DNA from: Casuarina equisetifolia | Taxonomy: Eukaryota; Streptophyta; Magnoliopsida; Fagales; Casuarinaceae | Assembly (NCBI GenBank): GCA_028551475.1 | Contig: CM052356.1 | Span: 17,821,884 to 17,885,883, forward strand | Direction: 5' to 3' | DNA: 64,000 nt | Shown here: positions 23,301-35,759 of the stretch, piece by piece | How positions within the stretch are numbered: position 1 is the first letter of the stretch | Layout of the letters: every line of letters starts with the position of its first letter | Program-made: the position numbers and the translations under genes | Notes under the pieces: model-generated | Told to the model about the DNA's origin: nothing | The model's input: only the letters and a program-made list of their open reading frames with translations | Database searches by the model: none

Positions 23301-26300
23301 TCCATGCAAAAAAAAAAAAAAACAGTAAACACTATGAGCATGGTAGGGACGTATTGAAGGAAAAACCTCTTATTTGGTAGAAACATAAATGAGAGAAAAA
23401 TTAACAGCCAAATAGAATTAAACCAAAAGGCAACAATAACATTTCACTATCCTTCTATAATATCTCCCAAGTTTTGGCCAGATCCACCAGGAAGTGGGAG
23501 ACCATTCATAACGCCAACTCTAGATTTTAGTTATACTCTAACTATAATAGAGAAATGTAAGGCCAGGAACCTGAATCTTAAAGAAAGAGAGGGAGGAAGG
23601 AGGGGGAGGCGGGGAGAACCAGATAAACTCTTCATCAGAGCAGCCTCGTAAGATTTAGTCAACTAGTACTTAATATCCTCCACTATATGAAAATACAGAA
23701 CACTCATGATACTGAAAAGAAACTTACAACCAGACATATCTGATAAAATTTAGTGGAGTACCCTTCTTCAGCGGTTAATAACACACTAAAGAGGGTGTAC
23801 ATATTTCACAACTTGCTTGACTAGGTCGTCATTTCCTAATTCGAGACCAAAGTGAAATACCAATTCATCTAAGCGGCCATGAAACCACATTATCTTATGC
23901 TAGCTGTCATATTATGTGATCAATTCCTTTAATGTGGAGGAGTAATTCACATAGTTGGTGGCTCGCAGAATTATTGTAATATTCGCATGTACAACCACAA
24001 GAGGCTTCATCTAGTGAATAAAACTGAGAAAAATACAGGAGAAGTCTACCTATGACTTGAAACTACTAAACTTTGAAGTTGGGGTCAAGATAACCCAACA
24101 AGTTTCATATGCTTCCTAAGAGACAGGATGGAATGCAGAAGACATTTCTGGTCTCTCACACTAACTCCACACACAGGTAATAAAATTCAGTCATGCCCAA
24201 TTCCATTTTCTCAGCTTGAGTGGGAAAGACATCCGCAAGGACGTGGACCATCAACAAGATTGCCATGGCATAACAGATATCAAGTGTGAATTAATCCAAA
24301 AGAAAGTCACTTACACATAAAACTGACGATATTAAAATTTTCAGTCACATAAAGGAATTTAGAAATTTGTTATTCTATATAAGATAAATCCAACTAAAAT
24401 GGTAGCCAGCCTTTATGGACATGACCAGAGACATCATCAAGTATCCAGCGTATAAACTTTTGTTGGATTTTTTGTAGTATCTGACAATTATGTAAATAAT
24501 TCATACATGAAGCAGTGAATATTACCCTTACCCCAGCATTAGTCAAAAAACAAAGCGGAATCTTAGATGCATAAATATAATGCATCCAAGAACTCTGTCC
24601 TCTTTTACTCGGTACAAGTTAATTTTTAATTTTCAACAAAATGTGAAGGACCTGATTATACCTAGAAACCATAATAATTTACTTATAAGCAGCATAAAAA
24701 TATTCACAAGTAACAAACAAAGCAATGATGTTGTGGAGAAAAGAAAAAGCTTACGGAGTAAATAGCTCTCTGCGGAAGGGAGAACCATCAGTCAAGAGAG
24801 TATAAGTTAAAGTTCCCAGCATCAAACAACCCAAAGCAATGAAAAGGATTCTGAGAGTCCATACATAAGAGTGCTTCTTCCTTTGTTCCGTGCCATCCCT
24901 ATGTAAAACGCACTCTCAAAGTTAATCTCTCCTGTCAATTGTAATGGGCAAATGGAGAAAATAAAAATGCTAACTGAAATTTTTCACATCCTTCCTCATC
25001 AACAAACATTCTCCAGCACAATAAGGTATTCTTTACCTATTTATCCACCAGGGAAGGTGATGGGATTATGTATAGAAGCTTAGGAAAAGTGAAGGAAAGA
25101 CTACAACCCAAATTTATATCTTAAGGATAAGCCCCATAATTTACAGTTTCCATTCATTTTTTTTTTTTTTAACGCATGCACACCAGGGAGGGGGAGGGGG
25201 GTGTGAAACCCCTGACCTGGTGGACTCGCAGATCAGGGGCTCCTTGGCTTTTTGCCATTAAGCCCACGGGTTCACCCCCAAAGTGAATTTAAATGAACAA
25301 AGGTTTACAAAATGGAGTAATACCATTCATGGTATCATCTACTATGATTCGGACAACACATGTTAGTTCATGAAAAAAGTCGTAGATAGGTTCCGTATTC
25401 CTTCTAAAATGGTGGATTGGGAAGTTCTGTACAAAACAATGCTCATCCATTAATAGATGCCTGTACCACTACGAAGTTTAAAGACTCTTATGAAAAGGTA
25501 AAATCCCTGTCAGTCCTTACCCACTTGTTTCAGTGGTGACAATTGGAGCAATTATCAAGAGATAACTTATATGTAAACTTTCTTTTTTTCTCTTCATGGA
25601 TAAGATATAACTATTTAAAAAAGTGATTACCTAAAAAGCAACCAACTAAATCCCAAAACAAAGTCAAGAAAAGAACTGCGATTACTGCCAAAGACAAGTA
25701 TCCATCCCAAAGATCTCAACTGAACCATAAAAGCTTGACATGGTTAATCTTTTGCAAGACAAAACAATAATGGACACGATGCATAAGCAACACCAACTGG
25801 CCTGTGAAACTTTCCATCCCAACTGACCAAGAAATTAACAACTTTCTTTGGCACTTAGCCATTGACCTCCAAATAAAGTGAAGGCAGACAAATCAAAGTC
25901 TCACAAAAGAACAATCAAGCAGGAAAGGATCTAGTGGCACACTGCTTTATTTAGAGTCAACAGTAATTAATCGAACTAATATTCCTTTCAGTGATTTTGT
26001 CCTTCGTTAAGATAGTCTCAAAGCACCTTCTCTTAGAATTTCAGTACGCCAGGTACAATGGTCACTATCAAATCCAATAAAAGGAATATATACCTAAATA
26101 GATGGTGGTTTCAAATTCCCAGAGATAACATCAGCCATAACACCAACTAAAAGGATTGGAATCTACACAATGATAAAGAAAAATGATTTCTCTGATTTTC
26201 TGAACCCAAAAAGTAGTGTAATTCTAGGATCCATGCCAAAAATGGTCCGCAATCTGAAAATCTCAAAAACAAAAAATGGATAGGGGCATCCTCATGAACA

Positions 26301-28122
26301 ACTATTGAAAAAAATTGAGGAAATAGATTGTTTGGCTGAGAATCCCCGCATGTCCACAGAAAATATATACCCATAGTTTTGTATTCGTACTTGTCAGCAT
26401 GCTGCAAGAGAACATGATAAATTGGATCTCGTAAATATTCTTGAGTTGACAGCTTTGACAATTGCAAAACAATGTAGCCACACGTAGTAATGCTGCAATA
26501 AGAACAACAAAAAATTAGATACCATAACCAGATTTTGGAAATTAACAATGAACTGGATCATATAATAGAGTAGAATTTCATCAAGAAATTGCAAGTGTCA
26601 TAATATGAAAGAAGTAATGATCGAGTTTCCTTCACGACTTTAGTAATTCAACAATGACACTAAAGGAAAATAACAAATGAAAAAAATAAATAAGTAAATA
26701 ATAGTGATAATTACTCATCGTCTAATTTTCATTTGACTCAGGAAATGGTTTAGGAAAGCGTCAAAACTAAATAAAAAATGGCCTACAACATTTGCAAAAC
26801 TTCCCCACCCTCTTAAATATAGGTCATGAGGACCAGTAACAGTTTGATGCTAAACATCATGTGCTTGAAATTATCTCATTTGCGCTGTTAGACCTTCAAA
26901 TCATATCTTTTCTCCAAAGAACAAACAAACTTCAACAGATTTAAAAGAGGAAACGTACCTGCCAAAGCAGACTAGCAGAATTATCCAGAGTATTGCACTG
27001 AGCCAATTAGATTCCTTATAGAGAACCCATGCCTAATATTGACATTAGTATGATTCAAAATTTGATAAATACAATAAACTTCTGCAACAATTGAAGGATA
27101 TCTCCATGCTTCCACTTCAAAACCAAGAGCACAATAAAGAGCTAGTGATTGAAGAAAAACAATGAGCAATGAGATAATCCAACAACTTGAAGAGAGTAAA
27201 AGATTTGAGATAATTCAACCAGGAGTGCATGAGTTCACCAAAATTATGATCCAGTAGAATTAAGGTTAGTCTATATCGACTTGAATTTAGACATTCTAAG
27301 AAAGTGGTCTCAATAGAATATGATAGCAGATGAGATGCGCTAATAGATGTAAGGAAGTTCTAAGTGGTTATTGGTACAACCAAATATATGAAAATAATTT
27401 CAAGATTTTGCTGGTAACTGCACTCAATCTACCATGTTAAGGTTTTATTAAGCTCACCAACAACTTAAAAAATCAAAGAAAATAGAGAGGAGGAAAAAAA
27501 AAATATAGTCAACATACCGCCAGAGGAACAACATTAATATAGAAGTCAACCAAGGTTGCTGCCATCCACCTGAATTAAATTCCAAAAAAAGAAAAAAAAA
27601 ATCTTATTTCTTTGCTTTGAAGGTTAAATCAAATGGCTGTCATTTTGCAGTTGCATCCATTTCTTAAAGAGCAAGCAACCATGAAGAAGACAAAGCTAAG
27701 ACATGGCGCGTGGATCAGACACCCATTCATGAAAATTAAATAGTAATTTTAATCTTCTTTACGCAAAAATATGAGTAAATTTGTACGGATCCCCGAAGAA
27801 CGATCCCGTTACGTACCACGCAAGTATGAGAAATCTTCCAACGGACTAGTGATTAATCACCATTTACGCTTTACACAAGTATATGAACCCATAACTTCAT
27901 GAAATTGACGAGATAAAGTGTAAATGAAAACAAGCATATTAATCGAAAGAAAACTGCGATTGTGAGTGTGTGTGTGAATCAGAGAGAGAGAGAGTGAGCG
28001 TACGGGGTAAGGAGGTCCTTGCGAAACGGAAGACCGTCGACGGCGATGGTGAAGATGAGAGTGGCCACCATGAAACATCCCAACGCTGCGAACAGAGTTC
28101 GTAACTCAAACGAATTCGCCAT
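20301..28122 (-). CDS. DUF1475 family membrane protein with two internal repeats
   Basis: An integral membrane protein of the plant DUF1475 family, function unknown. Exons on the minus strand are 28122-28004, 27569-27518, 27032-26959, 26492-26391, 24898-24755, 22835-22784, 21298-21225 and 20400-20301. They join in frame to 238 residues, close to the family's usual 250. The protein is two copies of one module. Copy 1 carries 'TIAVDGLPFRKDLLTP', 'WMAATLVDFYINVV', 'YKESNWLSAILW', 'CFGSITTCGYI'. Copy 2 carries 'TLLTDGSPFRRELFTP', 'WMLATLIDFYINVV', 'YKESSWIGAMFW', 'CFGSITTCFYI'. Exons 2 and 6 are both 52 bp, exons 3 and 7 both 74 bp, with identical intron phases. Each copy predicts about three hydrophobic helices. 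The exon 4 donor (CAA|GTACGA) was chosen because it alone keeps frame into exon 5; a downstream GTATAT donor would not. A TATA-like element lies about 110 bp upstream. Confidence 0.9.
25150..25285 (-). mobile_element. tRNA-derived SINE-like insert in a DUF1475 intron
   Basis: Read on the minus strand, the segment opens with a tRNA-like head: an A-box-like TGGGCTTAATGGC, then about 50 nt later a B-box-like GGGTTTCACACC. A C-rich body follows and ends in about 15 A residues. This is the layout of a plant tRNA-derived SINE. Target duplications are not clear. It lies in the 1.5-kb intron between exons 4 and 5, in the same orientation as the gene. A simple G-rich low-complexity tract is the alternative, but the two boxes and the tail favour a SINE. 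Confidence 0.55.
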
Positions 28123-28231
28123 CTCTTCTCGGAGGGTCGCGGAGCAAATGAAGAAGAGCAACGGGGACGCAGTGGGGAAAACGGTTAAGCTACCGTCGTA
28201 ATTCAAACGTGGACACCAGCGCGCCACGTTG
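28123..28231 (-). other. 5' leader of the DUF1475 gene
   Basis: This is the predicted untranslated leader between the TATA-like element and the start codon at 28122. One in-frame upstream ATG exists (near 28227), but the family starts at the ATG at 28122, whose product begins MANSFELRTL. Confidence 0.45.
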
Positions 28232-28240
28232 CTTTTATAT
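28232..28240 (-). promoter_or_regulatory. TATA-like element of the DUF1475 gene
   Basis: The minus strand reads ATATAAAAG about 110 bp upstream of the start codon, a normal distance for a plant core promoter. An AACGTGGC stretch lies just upstream, near 28223-28231. Confidence 0.5.
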
Positions 28241-29438
28241 TTCCCTGTCAGAGGCTTGACTTTTCACAAAACTCGGTGATCGCCCAATGTGCAGAGAAGA
28301 GTAGCCATTTGTGGTTAACAACTGCATCGAAAGGTCAAAGCCCAAAAGCTTTCTGTTCATCGGCCCAAAAGAGTCAACGATTGTCTTTTACTAGCTAACT
28401 TTGTGAAAGGAGCTATTTTGCACCCATTTTCTGTGAGCATATTAATTTAATTAGGGTACATCAAAGAGTTGACATGATACGGAATAAAACAATCTTTACA
28501 TTTATAGAGACAACAATTTTCCCCTATTTAAAATCTTTCATATATCTTTAATTCTTTTTTCTTCTTTTAACAATTCTATTTTTAACACTAGAGCAGCTTA
28601 CGGAAAAACATAATATGTATTAACTTTTCAAAAGGATTATTCCATTCTACCGTAATTCTAACTCTATAATTAATAATGATGATGTTGCAGTGAGCCACAA
28701 AGGAGGGGGAAGGGGTGGGGAGGAGCATAATTGGACCTTTTTTTCTTTTTTCTTTCTCTTTTGGTTAGATAAGGGAGGTTGAGATGTCAGCATGTAAAAC
28801 CTTAAAAACTAATTTTTTTCCTATCTAACAATTGTTTCTGTGGTCACTGCGAAGTTTCATCAAATTAAATAAACGACATATTAACATATTAATAAACGAC
28901 ATAAAAGAATTGTAACCAACAAAATTATCAATTTCGACTCTCCAAGACTTTGTCCACGAGGAATGGGGGATAAAAAAAGGCATGATTCTAAAATTTACAT
29001 CATTCAAATCATTCCTTCTATTTGGGACCAAAGTTCCAGATATATGCAAACTCATTCTACTGAGAAAAGCCTTGCTGACAAGAAGAAACCTTGCTGAATT
29101 ATTGCCATTCAAGTCTACATACCTCTTCAGTGCAATTTTGGCAGAGTACTAAAACATTGTATTCCTACCGAAACAACTGGCTATTGAATAAATGAAGCGA
29201 CTGCAATCGTTATCATTCAATGACACTTGACAGTTTCGTGCCCTTAGATGCTGGGCATGAAAACTACAAATTGGAGCATTCTTTTCCTAATCTATGCTTA
29301 GAACAGTACGTAGTTTGTCGATCCAAGGAATACAGTGCATACACAACCAAAAAATGGTATGAATCAAAAGGACCCCAAAAGGAAAAATGGTGTCGCAACC
29401 AAAACCACTGGATCTCCGGCAGCATTTGATGTGCCGGA
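28241..29438. other. Spacer between the DUF1475 and RABG3 genes
   Basis: Both neighbours are on the minus strand, so this holds the RABG3 3' untranslated region (near 29000-29438) and the DUF1475 promoter. A 95-codon minus-strand frame at 28825-29112 has no recognisable family and is treated as chance or untranslated sequence. Confidence 0.45.
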
Positions 29439-32400
29439 TCAACATGCACAACCACCTGCAGGCTCGGCCTCTGTAACAGCTTCCGGTATGCCCTGGAAAT
29501 ATCTGCAATTTCAAGTAGGTCATTGATGAATTTAATAATCAGCTTCAAAATCTAAGTAGTACTGGATCATAACAGCAATAGCATAAAGAAACAAATAAAC
29601 ATGGTTGTGGTAATATCTGTGAATAAAAGCAAACGCCTTGTTCCACAGTAACATATTAAGTTGAATAACAGGACAGAGGGAGACAATGGATTGCAAATGC
29701 TCCAATAGATATATATAGCATCTTGTACGATCAAACAATTTCAAATCACAGTATCCATTTTGGTTGGACTTGGATATAGAACATTCCAGTCTGGCCTATG
29801 CTGGCTTTTACAAAAACATATGAATGAACATAGATGCTACAAAAGACAAAAAAGAGAATATACACCATGCAAGAAGCAAAATACTGAACAACCCAAGCAG
29901 TTCTTGAATATTACTATCAGCTATAATCATAAGAGAAATCTACAACTGTTCCATAATCAAATACTAAGACATTATGCAAAACGAAAAGAGAAATGACATC
30001 AACCCGCCAAATAAACTTACATATCCTGTTCCCGCTCACTGGCAAGAGCAGTCTTGGCAATACACAAAAATGCAGCATCAACATTATAATCCTCTTTTGC
30101 TGAGGTCTCAAAGTAAGGGATGTTGCCTTTTGAAGCACACCAATCCTTTGCTTTCTTCTCAGAAACCTGGACAGACAATACTTAGACCAACATGTAAGGA
30201 ACAAAAAAAGATAGATTGCAATGCAATAGTATATATCCTCACCACTCGACTATTCCCACCATCAACATCAATCTTGTTTCCAAGCAATATAAATGGAAAC
30301 GTCCTTGGGTCAGGTGGGTTTGCCTGGGACAACAATGAAAAGGGAAACAAGTAAATACCCAAACTGAAAAGATAGAAAAGCATCTTTTGAAGAAAACTAG
30401 CAAAAGTGAATAATCGATTAAATTCTTCAAATTACAGGATTGAAAATAATCGTCTACACAGATGCAATAAACAGATGTTGGAATGGCTCTTAATTTGCAT
30501 GACAGTATGTGTATGTCTATTATTGCTGACCACTACAAGAGCACGAGGTTTGTTCTCAGAGACAGAAGAAGAATTCAATATGATGCAACACTTCAACGTG
30601 CAAAGACTGAATATTTAAGATATAAAATGAAATTTCAAACTTAAAGACAAGGGCAAGCGAAAACAGGGGAAAACCGCATTGATAACATTGCTTACAAACA
30701 AAAGAGCATCATATTTTACAAGTTTCAAAACTCACAAAAGAAATGAAATTTTTCAAAAGTTAGTATTTGGCAATCTACCACTGGTTGACAGGTGGGTCCA
30801 AAAAAAGAAAAGTGAATATTGGTTAGCTACCATAACATGGGCTCCATTGTCCCTGAGTTATATGGTATATGAAATGAAGAAATCAATCACCCTTGAAAGT
30901 ACAAAGTGCAAAACAGACGAATCCCAGTGAAAAAGAAGTGAACCAAAAAGTGTCAAGATGATGCACTGTAAAAGATCCTCCTCAGACATATCTAGCATAT
31001 GTATATACCTACATATTTCAAGACTGAGACATTTGAGATCCAATGTAACTCATTAACCTTTCGGAAAGGAAGCTATAAAGTTTGAAATTTTCAGTTTCCA
31101 ATGTCATGGCCTTAACCTCTCCGACAAATGACTTATTACTACAGATGCTATGTCAATCTCATCTGCACAAATCCAGTGAGTCCAAAAGCAGCTATCTCTC
31201 CAGGGATTGTGAAAGACGTTCAACTAGAAATATTCTTGTTATTGCTTCAACTCCAGGTAGGGACAATTGCATCATCTAAAACATAGCACATCAGCATGCA
31301 AGGATGCTTTACTAAGCTATAGCCAAACACTGAACACTGGTAGAGTCTAATCAAATAAGTTTACAGGTATGCTAAAGCACAGTACATAGTCACGCATAAT
31401 ATCAAATGAACTTATAGTGTCCGTTAACCAACATACTACTGTGGCTCCAAGAATATAACATTTATTTTTCGTAAGGAACAGTCAACCAAGCTTTCTCCAG
31501 TATCCCTTCCTACTGTTTTCCAAAAACCCCAATAAGATACTGGATACTAGGAAGGCAACGTCAATTGCAACAGCAACTAAATCTTAAAAGCTTGGCCCCT
31601 TTTCCTATCCCTGTCACAAACCTTTTTTCCGAATCAGTTGCTACAAGTGGAGGAGAAAGTTCTCTCTGAGAACAATATTAGAGAGACGGTAACACTCAGC
31701 TTATGGTATTTCTTACATTATCATTACTAGTTAGAATACTGCCGCTGAATTATTTCAGATCTTTAAGACATTATAATTCCTCATGTGATAACTGATTGAC
31801 AGATGTCAATAAAACATAGCCAAATCATTTTGAAATGATATGTTTTAGGCCATAAAATGAACAGTGACAAAAAGATAATCATTAGATAGCAAATCATTGA
31901 GAATGGCAACAACTTAAAAGAATCAAGGCATCAGCAACCTGTTTAAGAAACTCCTCATGCCAGTTGTCAAGAGTATCAAAAGATTTCATCACGTTAACAT
32001 CATAGACTAGTACACAGCAATCTGCCCCTCTATAGAATGCAACTCCAAGACTTTGAAACCGTTCTTGCCCGGCCGTGTCCCATATCTAATGACATAATCC
32101 TTAAAAGATTAGCTGAAAAATACATAATGAAAGAATTTGTTTCTTCCGAGCAAATAAGAATTAAACTCGTATAGAATGCCCAAATACCATTACCCACTTG
32201 GAGAGTGACGAGCCTGTCATCTATTTGGAGCTCTTTCGTGACAAAATCTGCACCAATTGTGGCTTTATACTGCTGACTGAACCTCTTATGTACATATCTA
32301 TTAACTAGTTAAACGACCCACAAATACAAATTGCGGAAAATAAAATGTCAACACAGAATAATATATTCATAAAGCAAAGTCACGGCACAAAAGATGTTTT

Positions 32401-32858
32401 GGCCACAATGCACCATGGAAATCCCAATATATCTAAAGCAAGAAACGCATCTAGAATGAAGTAGGCAGTGCTAGGCCAAATATTGGAATAGAGAGCAGAC
32501 AAATCAGCAAAAAAATTACTAAGGAAAAAAAATTAAATCATAGATATTGAGATCCCTGTATCTTGGCACGTACATGTGCCTATAAACGAAATCACAAAAA
32601 GCTATCTCACGGATTAACTGATGCCATAGTTGAAAGGATACTGATTCATCAGCGAGGTCTTGCCAACCCTGAAATCCGAAACTGAAAACAATCAAAACCC
32701 ACGAACATATACATTATTCCACACTTTCCCACACACAAACGCACTATATTTATATATATATATATGCGCACATAAATACAGATATATGAAGCCTGAGAAG
32801 CGTACCCACTGTCGCCGAGAACGATGACCTTGAGCAAGGTGCGCCTACGCACTGACAT
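29439..32858 (-). CDS. RABG3: Rab7-type small GTPase, RABG3 subfamily
   Basis: A Rab GTPase of the Rab7/RABG3 group, which controls fusion at the vacuole and late endosome. Minus-strand exons are 32858-32806, 32668-32642, 32297-32198, 32085-31939, 30323-30243, 30166-30021 and 29502-29439, joining in frame to 205 residues against 206 for typical Arabidopsis RABG3. Nucleotide-binding motifs are complete: P-loop GDSGVGKT at 15-22, WDTAGQE at 62-68, NKID at 125-128 and the SAK motif at 158-160. The Rab7-specific ends are present, '[16 protein letters not shown]' and a C-terminal CAC for double geranylgeranylation. Exon 2 is only 27 bp and encodes the end of the P-loop and the following helix. All introns are GT-AG. 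No catalytic residue is missing, so it should be active. I cannot tell which RABG3 paralogue it is. Confidence 0.97.
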
Positions 32859-33995
32859 GACGAATCAGATTACAGCGAGGATTCGGAGACTTTCAGAAAT
32901 CTGGCTCCTGCTTTTGTCTTCCTTCGTCTTTGTAACGAATTAAAGAGGGAGAGAACAGGAGGGAGCGCCAATTTCGATCGCTTTCTGCTTTCCCACGACT
33001 GAATTGAATTTGGGTGTTGGGGCGTTATAGGATGTAGCCTTTTGCTCGCCTGTGGGCCTCACAGCTGGCCAGGACGCTCGTGCGCAGCCGACCTTTTACA
33101 GTCTTTACCAGCGCAAAGGGCAAGGCCGACAGCAAAAGGAGGAAGGTTCTCGGTCGCGTTTTGGTTTGTTGTTAATAATTGAAAACCTCCCGAATAATTA
33201 ATAAGGTTCACGTGGAAGAGATCTGAAAAGAAGTAATTTTGGATAGATTTGTTGAGAAATGCATGGAAAAATGTGAACACATTAATTAGAACTTCTCTCG
33301 GCACTTTTCTTGTTTTGGGTTCTTATCTCCCTATTGATGGGACTTGTGCATGCCCTATGTGTACTTGTCGTCAAACTTTAAATTTAATAAATGAATGCAC
33401 GATGAAGCCATCACATGATTTTCTTATATTTTCTTCCAAAAGGTCTTACCTAAAAAAAGCCCAAGCAAAGAGAACCGGAATTATCCAAAGAAAATGAGCC
33501 GGGTTTCAACCCGATAGACCATCTTCTTCTCCGGTTGTGTTTTTGGGCTCAAACTTTAAAGTGAATAAATGAATACATGATGAAACACGTGACATCATTT
33601 TTCGCATTTTGTGTTAGCCTATTCGAAATTTGATGATAAAAGATTCATACTTTTATTTATGGAGGACTTTCTAAACTATAACTAATTCATTGACACTTGG
33701 AACATAAATGGAATTTATGAGCACAAATGACATGACCAATAATTTATGGTGCTCGCGTTAAGTGCAAAATGTCATTATAGTGATGTCATTTGAATTGATA
33801 ATGGCTCACTAAAAGTTTAAAGTTTTCTAGGAATTCTTAATTATGGAAGAAATTATATAAAGGATTTATCTAAAAATAAATTCTTTTATTTGAAAAAATT
33901 AGGAAAAATAAATAATTTTCTTGGTCTACCAGAGACATGGAATTAATAAAAAAATTAAGAAAGAATTAGATAATTTCTAAAAGTTTATTTTCCTT
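32859..33995. other. RABG3 upstream region and spacer
   Basis: The first 120 bp upstream should be the RABG3 leader and GC-richer core promoter. No clear TATA box was seen, as is common for housekeeping Rab genes. The rest is AT-rich with no recognisable gene. Confidence 0.45.
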
Positions 33996-34478
33996 AACAA
34001 CGAGACAACTCATTATTGAATGAGATGCTTCAAATTTTTGCAAAAGAAGAGTTGTCAACCAAGTAGCTAAGTCAAAAGCTACTTCATGGAGCCCAAACAA
34101 CGTGATTAGGTTACAATAGTAAAGAAACATAAATGCCTAACTCTAATGTACTTGGTATTTAAAAGATTCCAACCAAGAATCCATACCACTTGGGAAGCCT
34201 ATTTCAACCAAATCAATGATTGTGCAAGATTTCTTTATCAATACTAAACAAGATTTTTCAAATCAAAGACTTTTATAATCCTAGAATCCATGTTTTGTAT
34301 ATAAATAGAAAGGATCCCTCATTTGGAGGGCATTGCCCATTTTCCCACATCAAGCCTTTACCTACTTTTATACATTTTTTGCAAACTACTACTACTACTA
34401 CTCTCCCTTGTAAAAATCATTTCCTTGTAAAAATGTACTATATTTTAAGTCGTTGTGTAATTAGCATGATATTGTAAC

Positions 34479-34490
34479 TGGTATCAAAGC
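34479..34490 (+). other. tRNA-Met type primer binding site
   Basis: TGGTATCAAAGC, one base from the plant retroelement consensus. It marks the junction between the promoter-like part and the interior of the relic. Confidence 0.5.
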
Positions 34491-34544
34491 CCTACCAAGA
34501 GCTTTGATCCTAACCTTGTAATTACGGTACACTTATATTATAAT

Positions 34545-35358
34545 ACACTTATATTATATCCTTACTTTAAAAGTTATTTACGTCCATTTTTTGTTACCTT
34601 GTACTATTTCATTTCTAGTTGTTGAAAAACTCATATATGTTGCTTGAAAGTCTATATTTGCATGTTAGCCTTTAAGGTTGTGTATGGCATGTTTGGCATT
34701 AAGAAAACTTTAGTTTTAGGCACCAAAAAGCACATAGACGGTTTTAAGCACCATTAACAATCTAGAACGACATCTCCAAGTAATGAAAAAATAAATTATG
34801 TGGGAACTTTCTGTAGTCGTAATAATTATAAGCATGTACTATATATAAATAAAAAAAAACAAAAACAATTTAAGAGTTATTAGTGATAGTCTAAATAATA
34901 TTACTAATAGTAAGCACTCTTAGTTTAAGAAGTTAGAAAATGCTCAACAAGTTAACTAAAATTATGTTAAGTTTACTCTAAAGTTTATAAATATAGTTGT
35001 TAATAAAATAAAAGATAATATAGGTAATCTTGGTATAATAATTGATTTGGATCTCAAACAAAAGACCAAAGAATGTCTTAAGAGTCTAGTAAACAAACTA
35101 GACATAGCACTTATAAAGGTAAATTAAGGTACACTTATATTATATCCATACTTTAAACGTTTTTTAAGTCTATTTGTTGTTACTTTTGTGTTGTTTCATT
35201 TCTAATTGGTGAAAAGCCCATATATTTGTGTTGCTTGAAAGCATATATCTTCTTGTTACCCTTTAAGACTATGTATGGCTTGTTTGACATTAAGGGAACT
35301 TTGATTTTGGGCACCAAAAAGCACATAGATGGTTTTAAGTACCATTAATAGTCTAGAA
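34545..35358 (+). repeat. Pair of about 225-bp direct repeats
   Basis: 34545-34767 and 35131-35358 are clearly related. Both contain 'acacttatattatatcc' near the start, 'caccaaaaagcacataga' later, and end near 'tctagaa'. They are about 590 bp apart, inside the relic. They may be a tandem duplication of its interior rather than LTRs, since neither starts TG or ends CA. Confidence 0.65.
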
Positions 35359-35759
35359 AGCTAGTTCAAGACCAAAAGGAAAAACCTTTTAGGGTCTCAT
35401 ATAGGAGAAGATTATTTGTCACTTCGTTAAAAACTAATTACACCCATACTTTTGAGCCAATTTTGGAAGCAAAAACACTAGCAACAAGAACAAATCTTGA
35501 CTTGTCAAGAAACATGGCCACAAAAGAGGAATTGGATGAATATGATCAAGAGCTAGAGCACTTATTTAAAGAAGAGCAAAAAATGTCAATGCAACAACTT
35601 GTGGATGAAGATTGACACAATGTTACGGATGGTGGACAAGAGGAGGCACATGTCATAAACAGTTACACTTGTCAATGGTATAATTATAAGCCATTTATGA
35701 TTAGTTATGAGGTCTCTATCTTATATTAAATGTGTGTATGTAGGTGTCATTAATACATA

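Larger units (their letters stand above)
33996..35600 (+). mobile_element. LTR-type or pararetrovirus-type relic with Met primer site
   Basis: A TATA-like TATATAAATAG lies near 34298-34308, and the tRNA-Met type site TGGTATCAAAGC lies at 34479-34490, about 170 bp downstream. This is the order found in LTRs and in the promoter-leader region of plant pararetroviruses. The following 1.1 kb contains a diverged direct repeat and, near 35515-35615, a short acidic reading frame like a gag fragment. No second LTR was found, so the boundaries are rough. It is a broken fossil and its family is unresolved. Confidence 0.4.

Noticed and set aside
20301-28122. Two tandem DUF1475 genes instead of one
   Set aside because: The second block has no in-frame start before its conserved region. 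It has a good acceptor in the right phase, and the joined length of 238 residues fits the family.
28825-29112. 95-codon minus-strand frame between DUF1475 and RABG3
   Set aside because: No motif or splice partner. Its position fits the RABG3 3' flank.
29264-29548. Minus- and plus-strand frames around 29220-29548 as extra genes
   Set aside because: They overlap the last RABG3 exon in other frames or the opposite strand and contain no family motif.
34545-35358. 225-bp repeats interpreted as a pair of LTRs
   Set aside because: They lack TG/CA ends, and the only primer site lies outside them on the left, so LTR status does not fit.
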